From Isoetes taiwanensis (taxonomy: Eukaryota; Streptophyta; Lycopodiopsida; Isoetales; Isoetaceae), in the NCBI GenBank assembly GCA_021234155.1, contig JAJEKV010000052.1:1301933-1365932 (forward strand): DNA of 64,000 nucleotides. The letters are read 5' to 3'. The notes below the pieces were generated by a model. It was not told where the DNA came from. It ran no database searches and was given only the letters and a program-made list of their open reading frames with translations. This document shows, piece after piece, positions 34,024-45,027 of this stretch (position 1 is the first letter of the stretch; the number at the start of each line of letters is the position of its first letter). Made by a program: the position numbers and the translations under genes.

Positions 34024-34229
34024 GGGCAAAGTGTATTCCAGAATACACTTTGCCCTTCGCCTGAAGGGCAAAATGTATTCCGGAATACACTTTGCCCTTC
34101 AAGCGAAGAGCAAAGTGTATTCCGGAATACACTTTGCACCTCAATGAGACAGGCAAAGTGTATTCCGGAATACACTTTGCACTTCGCCGGGCAAAGTGTA
34201 TTCCGGAATACACTTTGCCTGTCTCATTG
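34024..34229. repeat. Palindrome array 1 between divergent genes
   Basis: Five tandem palindromes start at 34024, 34066, 34110, 34153 and 34191. Each has the core GTGTATTCCGGAATACAC (one with CCAG, one with ATGTATT) flanked by GCAAA/TTTGC arms of 28-32 bases in total. Spacers are 10-16 bases. The last two units are enclosed by an inverted CAATGAGACAGG pair, giving a larger nested palindrome. The array lies in the shared upstream region of the two divergent genes. Confidence 0.9.
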
Positions 34230-34406
34230 AAAACGCTTGTTTTTTTAGCCTAAACATATCACTTTTTAGCTTAAACAGACCACGTTTTAGGTTAAATATA
34301 CCACTTTTTAGTCCAATTAAAGCATGAAAAATTGAGTTAGAGCGACAATATTTTCGCTTGTTTTCCTATCTTTTGCTGGCCTTTAGGGCAGAAGATTAGG
34401 AAATCT

Positions 34407-34418
34407 TATTCTGGAATA
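34407..34418. promoter_or_regulatory. Single TATTCTGGAATA palindrome
   Basis: It lies in the leader or first intron, 47 bases above the 34462-34464 splice acceptor of the methyltransferase gene. Confidence 0.7.
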
Positions 34419-34464
34419 CAGTTTCGTCTCATTTGATATCTTAACATTGTTGTTTTAAACGTTT

Positions 34465-37400
34465 CAGTGGCAGGCAAGAAGGAAGCAAGAGGGCACCAAA
34501 AAAAACTCTTAAGCTCAGGCGGCCACACCCAATGAAGCAGACTGCTGACACGGACGAGCCTACGATTTATGAAAACTTTCAAACACAATGGTTCGTAACC
34601 AGGGTTGCAGGCGTAAAATACAGCACTCTGACGTTTCTACATGTCTGCAAGAGTGCTGGAAATAAACGGTACGTGGACTCCGAGTTTCTTAACCTGGGGA
34701 CAATAAAAGAAGTCTCCGAGGTTGCCGGACAAGGAGGTCAGGCGGGGAGGCTATCCTTCAAGACCTCCCAGGGATTCATTGTCGTAGAGATCGCAAGCTT
34801 CAGAATTATCAGTGTGCAACCACAACCACTGTACAAATTCATTTCTCACTACTGGACCAAACGAAACCTGGCTACAATAATTAGACAGGTTTGTTCTAAT
34901 ACGAGCGAGGACTTTCCTGTTAGTAAGTCCGAGCAATCAGATGGAGGAAGATCACAATCATCACCTTCTGCTAGTACTTCTGGGAGGGAAACAGATGGAG
35001 GTTCCGAAGAAGAAGAAGCTCAAAACCCCCCAGAGCAGGCCAAGAGACACCATAGCCGCTAAGGAACCAAAGAAGTGGAAAGTACAGCAGCAGGAAATTG
35101 CAGAAATCCCCGAGTAAAGCTAAAAAAACAAAAAGGAAAAGAAAAAGCTCCGGGGTTGCAATAAAAGAAAAGAAGGTTGATAAGACCTCCGAAAGAATGG
35201 AGGTAATAAACAGAGAGAAATTTGTACAAGGGGTGATCTATCTTCCTGTGACTTGCATGAAGCTGCCCCCGAAGAATGAAACTGGTGAAAGGCCGCTTCA
35301 GGTTCGAAAAATTTATGCCGACCACTCAAGGAATCTGAAGGACAGAATTAGGAGCAATCCAAATGCTCATGTGGCCCCAATAGTTGTCCTTGTTGACAGG
35401 GAGCAATGCAAAACCCCCCAGGACTATGACAGAGAAAATGCAGACACATACACTCACTACGTCTTGGGAGGAAATCATAGCTTCAAGGCAAGAAGGCAGC
35501 TGCATAAAGAAAAGAAGAACCCCAGGTACCTCTTCGTCCTGTGTGTCGTTTACTGTGGTCTTACCGACGAAGAAGCAAAAATCGTTGCCAACATCCACAA
35601 CGTTGACAACGAGTACAAACTAAAGATGAGCTTCGTCGACAAGATCCGGTTTATGCACAGGGAGTATATGATATTTAAAGAAAAATATGGAGAAGATTTA
35701 AAGAAACCAGCATACTCTTTAGAACTGAAGGAAGCGTGCGCTGTGGAGTGCTGCCTCAAGTACGATGAGGCTAATAAACGGCAGTCTCTCATACCGCATG
35801 ACAACTAGTTTCAACTAGCCTTCAGAGACGGCAGGGTAAGTTTCTTTTGTATTCTGGAATAACCTTGCTGCCCTCTCACTGACCTCGTTTATTACCGTGC
35901 AGATATAGGACCTACAAAACGAAATTTTTAGCATGTTTGAGCGTGGTGAATTAAAAAGTAAAGGAAAGGTCTCAGAAAAGAAGAAAGGTTCTGATGTCCC
36001 AAAGAAGGAAATGACGATAATAGTCTGGAGAGAAATGCAGGGCTTTACAGACATGGACATACTCGAAAGGCTACTGCAGAAGGTCGTAGATAAAGAATTT
36101 ACGTTGAGGAGATGTCCAAGGAGCTACACAAGTAAGAACAACAGAACTTTCGTTTAAATTTTCCTTCCGTAGCACGAAGTGTATTCCAGAATACACTTCG
36201 GCTTCTGTGGGTGTCCAAAGTGTATTCCGGAATACACTTTGGCTTACAAGCCGAAGCAAAATTGTATTCCGGAATACATTTTTGCTTCACGTTGAAAGCA
36301 AAAGTGTATTCCGGTATACACTTTTGCTTCGGCTTGTAAGCCAAAGTGTATTCCAGAATACACTGGCTTTTTCTTCTTGGTGTTTTCGTTTTTCGGAAAA
36401 CAATACGCACTTAGTTTCATTGTTCTCGATTTCCAGTCAAAAAAACGTTATTACGTGCCAAACATGTTTAATGGAGCAGTTGAACGTGGACAGCTGGGAC
36501 AGGTGTAAAGAGCTCTATCCCATTGCTACATCCGATGAGCGTATTATTCAATACGCTCCAAATTTTGAGGGCTGGGTACGTCGTTTTCCTGTTTTTAATG
36601 TTTTTCCTTTGTGCTGCCGGCGTGACTTCATTTACTAACATGTTTGATCAAAATGACTTTTATTCTATCGTTCATGGGGACTGCACTAAGTTTCCTGGAA
36701 GTATAAAGCCACAAGATTTTACTTTGGTCATCGCAGACTTGCCATATAGGTTTAAGCTAAAGGATATCCGCTACAACGATCAGCCTTTCAAGAACTCAGA
36801 ATTTAATGCTTTCATCGACGGAATTAAGTAGGTTACCACAGCAAAACACTGGCGTCTTGTTGTGTTCCACTCCAGCATGCAATCCGGACTTGTAGAAGCT
36901 ACTTTCAAGAACCACTTCGGTTCTCCTGTGCAAGCCGGTTATGAAAATATGGTCTGGTGAGTCTTCAAATCTTGAGTGCAGTTGAAGCGTTCTTTCTTTC
37001 AAGTTTTGAATCATGGTTGCAATTGTAACCCGTCATGTTCTATTCTGGAATACGTACTTACTATTCTAAAATACGATCTTGCAGGTACAAAACTAATATT
37101 AACTACCATGGTGGAGGACCGATGCTGCTGAGCAAGGTTGAGTATCTCCATGTAGCTTACTGGAGTTTCGACGGGAAGCGTAACATGGAGTACTTCAACA
37201 CAGTAGCCTGCCAAAATTTTTCTAATGTCCTAGAGTTCCCAGCAGTATTATAAAAGCTCCAGGACCCAAGTGCACAAGGTAGAATTGTCAATCATTACTA
37301 GAAGCCACATAAGCTAATCAACCATATTCTGGATATGTTCTCACGTCCAGAAGATTGGGTCCTTGATGCTTTCTCTGGCTCTGGTACAACAATAGCATGT

Positions 37401-37738
37401 GCACTTAAAAAGGGCCGTAATTGTGTTGCTGTTGACATTGATATCAAGATGAGGTTGTCTGCTCTACCAACGCTACCAGATGAAAATCAAGAGTTAGGAG
37501 CCAAATCATCATCAGATTTTGCAAAGATGACATCCTCTGAGATACAGCCTTCTTTTACAAGCTCTCTGGAAGATGAAGCTACCTTTGCAGAGCTCAAAGA
37601 AGTAGCTCTAGCTACTATTCCTGAAGAGACTGTAGACATCAGTAAAGATGAAACAGTGACAAAGGAGCAAACTGCAGAGAAGGACAAAGCTGGGACGAGC
37701 AAACAACATACTGAGGACTTTGATTTAGACCTCTGACT
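34465..37738 (+). pseudogene. ParB-like / N4-N6 DNA methyltransferase gene
   Basis: The first exon (acceptor CAG at 34462-34464) encodes an unrecognised domain and a Ser/Glu-rich linker to 35062. 35098-35808 has a ParB/sulfiredoxin-like fold: a basic start, then VLGGNHSFKARRQL at about 35458-35500. From about 36640 it reads YSIVHGDC and ADLPY (36733-36747, motif IV), and at about 37359 VLDAFSGSGTTIACAL (motif I), then GRNCVAVDID. That is the IV-before-I order of class-beta N4/N6 methylases. Introns with GT-AG ends: 35836-35902, about 36132-36436 and 36957-37084. In-frame stops lie at 35806, 35906, 36829, 37251 and 37299, with frameshifts near 35090, 36100 and 36600. Such ParB-methylase pairs are common in phages and bacteria. 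Confidence 0.75.
36175..36366. repeat. Palindrome array 2 inside an intron
   Basis: Five palindromes start at 36175, 36215, 36256, 36298 and 36341, each centred on TATTCCRGAATA (one reads TATTCCGGTATA). The arms differ from those of array 1 but each pair still matches: CGAAG/CTTCG, CCAAAG/CTTTGG, GCAAAA/TTTTGC. The whole array lies in the intron 36132-36436 of the methyltransferase gene. Arms that co-vary indicate maintenance or copying as dyads. Confidence 0.9.
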
Positions 37739-37762
37739 TATCTTTTACTAAATTATTTACAA

Positions 37763-40378
37763 CTAGTAATGGTGCCCAGCATTGCTGGGCATAATTCTAG
37801 AACCTATAAATGTTAGAACCTGTGCATTTGCATATTGTTGTTCATTGTGTGTTGCACCTTTACCTATAGCTACTTTAAAAGCACTTTGCACCTTAGAAAT
37901 ACTTGGATGTTGTTAATTGTGTGTGTACATAAAATATGAAACTTGTGCTCATGAGTCTTGCTAACTAAATGTGAAACATTACAAAAAATAAAATATGAAC
38001 ATTGCAAAGGATGAAAGATGGGGTCAATGGATTATCTTGAATATATGTATCCCATATGTGCCTATTGTAATGTTGTAGCAAAGCTTTATTTTGAACCATT
38101 AACAAAAGGTGTGTTGCAAAAAACAATAGTAACAGAGAATTTTATCAACCGTGGACCAAATTGATAAGGAGGAGCAATCCATTGTCCCACGCTTTCATTT
38201 CTCAATTAAAGGAGTAAGCAAGCCATTGTTTGACGCTTTTGCTCCCATTAAGGAGTGAGCAAACCATTGTCCCATGCTTCCATTCATTCCCATTCATAAT
38301 TACCATTGTCCCAAGCCAAAAGAAAAAATAAGTTCATTCTTTTTTCTAACATGGCATAGAAGAATACTTGGTGGAATCTCAACATTAAATCATGTTCTTA
38401 GGAGGAATTTCAACATTAAATCATGCTCTCAAAAGACCGGCATAGCGTAATGTTAGTGGAATTTCAACATAATCATGTTCTCAAGTTTGAGTGACACACC
38501 ATCTCATCATAACAGACACTTCCTTTTACAATATATCCGCATTGTAAAACTCACAATTCTTGGTAATTGATATCATAGAGCTACTGTTTTTTATCGTAGG
38601 CCAAGAACATTTCTAATTAGTTTTAAAGAATTTGTGGTAGCCCCGGTAAATGGGTAGAAATTGACGTGGAATCTCCTTCCTCAAGATTGGGATAAGAAAG
38701 GGAGGCATGTTATATAGAAAATTCAAGCAAGTAAACAGAATGCCTTGAAGATACCAATGGCCGCTACCACATGTTCATCCGCTTCGATATGTTTTATTTC
38801 TTCATGCCCACCAAATTTAAGCACCCCATCTACAAAGTTCGTGGTTAAAAAGATTTTGTGAGCAAGTTAGACCTTTTATTTATCTACAACCTAAACAGCC
38901 TCAAAATCTCTCAAGTAGAATTGCTTGGAGGGAACCGCAAGGACCGAGGATATCGATGCCTACTATAAGAACTATACCATCGTTTCATATTAATGAGACC
39001 GCTTTTATGCATTAAAGTCGTAGATGTTTCTGCAATTCCTTAGTCAACTCCTCATTTCTTATATTGAACTGCATGATGTCTAAACCAAAGTTCATATATG
39101 ACCATGTGAACGATATCATACGGTAGAGGTGGTGTATGCCACACAAAGTGATTTTGAACCTGCAAAAATAACAAATTAGGATTTAAAACATGTCATCATC
39201 TAAGATAATTTATGCCTATTTCTGGAATTGAAATTTTTTCTAAATAGCTAGCATGTCTTGCCCTTTGTTCTGCAGAATGCATACATGCAGTTTGTTGCCC
39301 TTATGAAAATTAGTGTGAAGGAAGATGCAAAGAAGAGAACTTACTTGTAGCAGACCTTCATGCGATGCGTGGTACGCTGATGTGTGATAGGCTACATAAT
39401 AGACTTTAAATCAAAAGCATCTTGTTCTCTCAAGAAAAGAGCAAAATTCTGCAATTCATGACATCGTTAAAGGGTAAGTCATAATAATCAGATGGAATTA
39501 CTGCAAGAAATTGTTTGAACTTTAGTTTATGAACAACAAATCTTAACAAACTACCAACACATATAAGATTCCTGGAATGATCTAAGGTGAAATACCTGGA
39601 TGTTATTGTTGTTTCCCCATGTAATCCTCGGTTCGCCATCTTGCCAAGCATGGGCAAATCCAAAATGTAGAAATTATCTCCACATTGTCTGTGTAGAAAC
39701 AAAAGGAGAGAAGATGAGCTTACCACTACAAAATACCTGGCTTTTATTACTGTTTCTGCAAGTTAGCTTGCACTGTCAAAAGCTAAAAGCTCCAGAAAAT
39801 GATAAGATGGAAAATGCACATAATCTCTGCAAAAGAAAAACACAGTTCATTGGCTATTTTTTGGCAGATAGCTTAAGTCACGAATTATCAGAGCATCCTA
39901 ATCTCAGATGGATCACAGAGATGGACAAAGTACTACAGCAGGTGAAGCCTAAATCCATCCTAACCTCAGATGGATCACAGAGATGGGGAAATACTATAGC
40001 AGGTGAAGCCCTTGTATAAAACAAAATCCCGAAAGTAAAGGGACTGCGAAGTAAATCCCGGAAGTGAAAGAGTAAATCCCGGAAGTGAAGGAGTAAAGCT
40101 GAGATTTCAATGCTTGGGAGGAAGATCTTTGCGAGTTCATAGTTTTACCAATAGTAAGATTCACCAAGTTCTGAAGACCACACCTGCCATCGCCCTGCTC
40201 AGCGACCCTCCCCTGCCCTGCCATATCTGCTTTAGACCTTGTCCTGCTCCCCGTGGAAAAAGTGAGCGAGAAGAAATTAGGGCTATCTGGGTCGTCCAAT
40301 TCTTAGGTTAAATCTGAACCGCCCAATTTTTAGGGCGAGGTTGAAGACAGACATACATTAAAATTTTATAATATAGGA
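37763..40378 (-). mobile_element. Non-autonomous Helitron, 2.6 kb
   Basis: Read on the minus strand, it starts TCCTATATTATAAAAT at 40378 after a host A. It ends at 37763 with the hairpin GCCCAGCAATGCTGGGC (37774-37790) followed by ACCATTACTAG and a host T. A TC start, a 3' hairpin close to a CTAG end, and insertion between A and T are the defining Helitron features. No RepHel protein is encoded. Internal open frames (39430-40019 and others) show no recognised domain. It inserted 25 bases after the methyltransferase gene. Confidence 0.82.
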
Positions 40379-40620
40379 TTGGCTAGAAAATACTGCCATA
40401 TTTGATGTACTGAAAGAAATTAATAAAAAAAAGATTCTTATTTTTACGTATTCTTGGTGTATTAATGTCTGGAATTTTGCCATTTTCAAGTGCTCTTTTC
40501 TACAAATGCAAGATCATCACTTCAAAAAAGCCTAAAATGCACGATAAAATATTTTGTTCCACTTGAAATCCCCAACTTCTTTTGAAAATGATCATTTTTT
40601 AAAACCTCGTGTTTTTTTTA

Positions 40621-42165
40621 AGGAAGGAAGGAAGGAAGGAAGGAAGGTTCTTTTATCGTCCACGGAGACCAATCGGTCTATGGGACCCAATACAAAAACG
40701 CAGCAAGCGAATTACTGCCCGGATTAAAAAACCCCCGCCCCGAAGGGTTTTCGAGGGAAAAACCGTGGCAGCAATCAGCCTGCTGACAAACTGTCCTAAC
40801 ATATAAAATGCAGAAACACCCAAATATATACAGTCATGCACCACACCCGTAGTGCCTAATCAGCGGGCAGGCAGGCGGGGGCAAAGGTGACCTCGCAGGT
40901 CCAGTACCTCCTGAATGTACGACCCCAGGGCACGTACTAACGGTGTGTTCATCAGCAAATGCAAGGGCAAGTCCGGCCGCATTAAGGGAGCCGATCCGCC
41001 CGGATCCGGATCGAACGCCGGGCAACTCGAAAGTGTGAGACTCATCCTCAATGGCACCCGTTTGACAAAGATCGACAGAGCTCCGCCCCAAGGGCTCCCC
41101 AATCCACCGCCCGCCTCGATGCGAAGATGGTGGGCACCCGATGCTAATGGAGGCAATGAGTCTCAAGACTTTTCGTGGGCACCGGGAACGCAGTGTAGAG
41201 TTTGGGCCCCGGCTAACACGGGGTTGATGTGCTCCTTGTAATGGGCCATTTTGACCAGCTCTAGAGCTGCCGGGGTCCCGTGAGCTTGCCAAGGAAACAA
41301 GCGCCTAGGGTACTCCCGCAGTCGCCACGACGGCACACAGGTGCTCCACTCGCGACGATCTCGTGCTCCCGCACATTCCATCCGGCGAACCATCGATCTC
41401 TTACCCCTCCAACAAAGCCCTAAGCCGCCGGACCCATGGCCACGGTTGTAAGCCCGGTCGCGGAGTCGAGCATCACCCATAGTAACCACTTTTTCAAAAT
41501 AGACGATGTGTCTATCAAGGGCTGCCACCGGCGCAAGAATCCGGTTCCCGCGCGAATCCGATAGGGGACCAAGGTTTCACCCCAAGTGCCCGCGCCAAAA
41601 ATGCCTTTCTCGCACCTACTCCAAGTCATTCCGTGTCGCCAAAGAAACGACCGGCCCCAAACCTCGACCCCATACTGAAGGGACGGGGCTCGACCGCCGG
41701 GTTCGAACAGATGTGACCGATGGCCCCAATCATAGAGCTCGCCGGGTGATTTGTTCCGCGATGGCATAAAGCGCTTCCAGCCACCTGGCTGTCACCGCAA
41801 GCGGATAGACGCCCCGCCAGAGCGAGGAGGGGAACTCCACCCATAGGTACTTGTAGGTGGGCGTGGACGCCCACAGTCGCCCCCGATATGTGAGTGCAGG
41901 GAGGCATGGGGTGACGTGAAGAGGATATGAGAACCACCCTGGTCTTGGCCAGATTGACGCGCGCATGTCTCAGAGCCCGACAAAAATGTGTCTAGGGCGC
42001 CCGTGAGACCGCGATAGCTTCGGGTGTGGGCCAAGAAAGGCCAACATCGCCCCGCGATAGATGAGCCGGGCGGATGACCCGGGTGCAAAAGCCGTATGCC
42101 ATCCCCCATGCTCAAGAAGTAGAAGGGGCTCTAAGGGAATCTTTGAAACGGGAGTGATGCAACAC
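40621..42165 (-). mobile_element. 5'-truncated LINE with (GGAAG)n tail
   Basis: The 3' end is at left: a (GGAAG)n tail at 40621-40647, then CCGTGGACG shared with two other LINE ends in this window. The minus translation to 42165 gives the C-terminal part of a LINE reverse transcriptase (a YLWVEF motif and Trp/Arg-rich thumb or connection) with many stops. The body is GC-rich and CpG-rich compared with its surroundings. The endonuclease and catalytic RT motifs are absent. Confidence 0.7.
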
Positions 42166-42189
42166 TCCCATTTAATTTCCAATCGTGTT

Positions 42190-42830
42190 ATAAATGTTCT
42201 TGAAAATGTTTAGATGTTCAAGGATTTTCAACATGCTTTCAAAAGGTTATTTTTGGAGAATAATCTTGTGATTAACGTCTATGCTAAGGGAGGTTCAGTT
42301 GTAGAGGCACTTGGAATGCTCTAATTGCTGCATTTTCCCATCATGGGAAGTGCATTGAAGCATTACACTGTTTCCAGTAGACACAATTGCAGGCTACCAC
42401 GCCAAAACTATTTTACCTTTATAATCCTTCTCTTTGCATATGGCTATGCAGTGCAATAGATGCTGCTATGATAAGTGGAAACTTTAGTTCTTACACCAAA
42501 TCTAGAGCATTATCATTGCATGACAGGATCTTCGACATGTTGCCAATTAGAGATGTGGTCACTTGTGAATTGGAAGGCCTGGATTTGGAGAGACCTTGAT
42601 AGAAGGTTACCAATTTCCATTTGAAGATGATAGCATTGCATGCTGCAATTCACCTTGTTTATCATTCATATTTATGGTAAGTGTGGAAGTTTGGATGCAA
42701 CATAGCTCATTTTTGGTAAAATCCATGAGCAAACCATGGGATGCCATAATATATGTCCATGCACAACATGGTGATGGTTTACGACCAATGGGTATAGTGA
42801 TCAAATGATCCCAGTGATGGTTCCTAGTAT
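42190..42830 (+). pseudogene. PPR pseudogene, copy C
   Basis: Readable PPR pieces are NVYAKGGSVVEA, ALIAAFSHHGKCIEALHCF (across frames, 42270-42370) and GKCGSLDAT...IFGKIHE near 42680-42740. The first 400 bases match 54060-54286 at the end of copy B. The left border abuts the LINE fragment. Confidence 0.65.
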
Positions 42831-43544
42831 TTGAAGCTTTAAAAATATAGTGCATGCAATTAGAACAACAAAATCTACCTAAGAAATAGGTTCTACAATA
42901 AATCTACTACAACATTTGCATAGCCCTTTTGTTTGCTGTTGTCTTTAATCACGTTCTTTACAAACCAGTCTCTATTTGAAGATTTCGCTACTAGGAGAAA
43001 ACTTATATGACGATTTCTGCAAACAACACAACAATTGAAAATTCCAAGTAATTTATAGATATAGAAGAAGACGAATAATAGAATAGAATAGATATAGAAG
43101 CGATCACAAAGAATGGGAAAACAATTTAGCTTATTTGGGACCAAATGATTGGCTTATTTAGAGCCAAGGCTCCAATCTAAAATCAAAAGAGGGTCGAAGA
43201 AGATACTTTGAGATCACGTAGCTGAATCGGAAAAAAAATACCAAAGCTTAGGCTCCAAGGAATGGAAATGCCTGATACCTTAATTCAAACGCAGGTAAGA
43301 ATGGATTCAGAATCGACAAGAAGAGGGCTTGAAGCAAGAATCAACAAGTTATGGCGACGATTTCCAACAGTCTCATTCGCTTATTTTTATGAATCGTTTA
43401 TTTTCTTAGATCAAGATTTAATGGCTATAAAAGTGTCCAGGTCATTTTTTAGGACACGTGGATAGCCTAGGCTTTGAGATAATGTGACACCTAGGGTTAG
43501 GCTGTTAGGCATGATGTTAATTGATACATTTTTGTTGGATGCAA
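42831..43544. other. No recognisable gene
   Basis: Short (AATAG)n-like runs occur near 43075-43095 and again near 43680. Open frames are short. Nothing was identified. Confidence 0.5.
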
Positions 43545-45027
43545 CAGAAAATATGTCTTATCTTAGGGTTGACGATGCCAAGATCTTTGGTACGTAAGTT
43601 GCCTCCATTATTGTCTTCCATCTTTGGCCTAAGATACAACTAGGCATTCTACAAATCCAAGGTTTGGAGGTTGTACATAAGAATAGAATAGAATAGAAGA
43701 GACAAAAGCAATTGCTCAAATAGGATAAGAAATCACTATGAATGAAAAGGTTAAATATGTAATGAAGCTAGAAAGTGGATCTTATTGAGTATGATTACGC
43801 GTTATTTTACTTGCATTGTAGAAAATTGTATTAAAAATTCTGTTTTAGCCCTTGCTATAAAACAATCCGCAGAAGGCTGCTGTAACACTCTTTATTTTTA
43901 TAGTGCAAAGACTTAAGCTAATTGGAAAGATGGGCTCAGCAGGAGGAAGAACCTCGCCTCTTACCTCTTACTCTTATGTTTTGGCAAGGGTTTAGTAATA
44001 GCAGCTCGCGGCAGGCTCAATATCTGCGGAAAAAAAGAAGATGCAGCAACGTCATAACTATATGCTGGATTTAAATGAGACAAGTTATTAGACAAAATAA
44101 AAAATCAGCACATTTTATCATAACATTTTTTCAAATAGACTACTTTTTTGGAGACAACCCCATGGCTACAAGATGTTAAAATATGAGCACATTAAATCAA
44201 ATGAGCAGCATAGAAAAAAATGGAAGGTTCAGACTAGGTCTCTGACATTAATGTTTAGATGTTTGGTGGCAGTGGAATGAATTTCGCTTGACAGAAATAG
44301 GAATATTGTTTCAGAGATTGCACAGGATAGATTGGAACTCTGAAATAGTCCCGTTCGTGCAAGCCAAGGTTGTTTATGTCATCCCATGCAGGGCACTCTA
44401 TTCTACACTAGAAGCATTGAAGTTATAAAACTAAAGGGGCTAATTTTGCAGGTAACTGTCCAATCAAATCAAGTATAGAACAATGTATATAATCATACGT
44501 GGCATGAATAAAATCAATCCACTGTTCGTTTTACTATAGCTGAAGCTTAGGAAAAAATGTGTTTAAAGGTCGCACATGAAAAACATTTATTTCAGTAAGA
44601 TAAAAGGTTAGAGGCAGTTATTTCGTACCTCTTGCTCTTAAGTTTCCGCAAGCTTCCGATAATAGCAGCTCGCAACAGGCTCAATATCTGCAAAAAATGA
44701 AGATGCAATATCATAACTCCATACTAGATCCAAATGAGACAAGCTAAGGAACACCATACTCAGTAAATTTTGACATAAGATCGTTTAATTTCTTGAATGG
44801 ATGCTTGTGGATATTATAAAAGGCGTGGAAATTGGTGGCCAAGCTCTTCGTCTAATCAAGCTCCTGGGTATACAGATGGTTTAACTTCTTTAACGAATGG
44901 ACTGGATGTCTAAATAGACATGATTGAAACCAGAAGAGCAACTGTAGATTTAAATGATGAATGTTATTGTTATTGAAGTTGTTGGCAGAGGCTTTAATTG
45001 AAGCCAGTAAAACACAGAGACTTATTG

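Noticed and set aside
34024-36366. CRISPR-like arrays
   Set aside because: Repeat and spacer spacing resemble a CRISPR at first glance, but each unit is a palindrome, spacers are 10-16 bases and related to each other, there are no Cas genes, and the host is a eukaryote.
34024-36366. Heat-shock elements
   Set aside because: TTCCGGAA fits TTCnnGAA, but the third alternating pentamer needed for a good HSE is absent and many copies lie deep in an intron.
35806-37301. Reassigned TAG codon (stop read as glutamine)
   Set aside because: TAG and TAA stops fit decay by C-to-T change, ordinary genes in the window use TAG as a stop, and land-plant nuclear genomes use the standard code.
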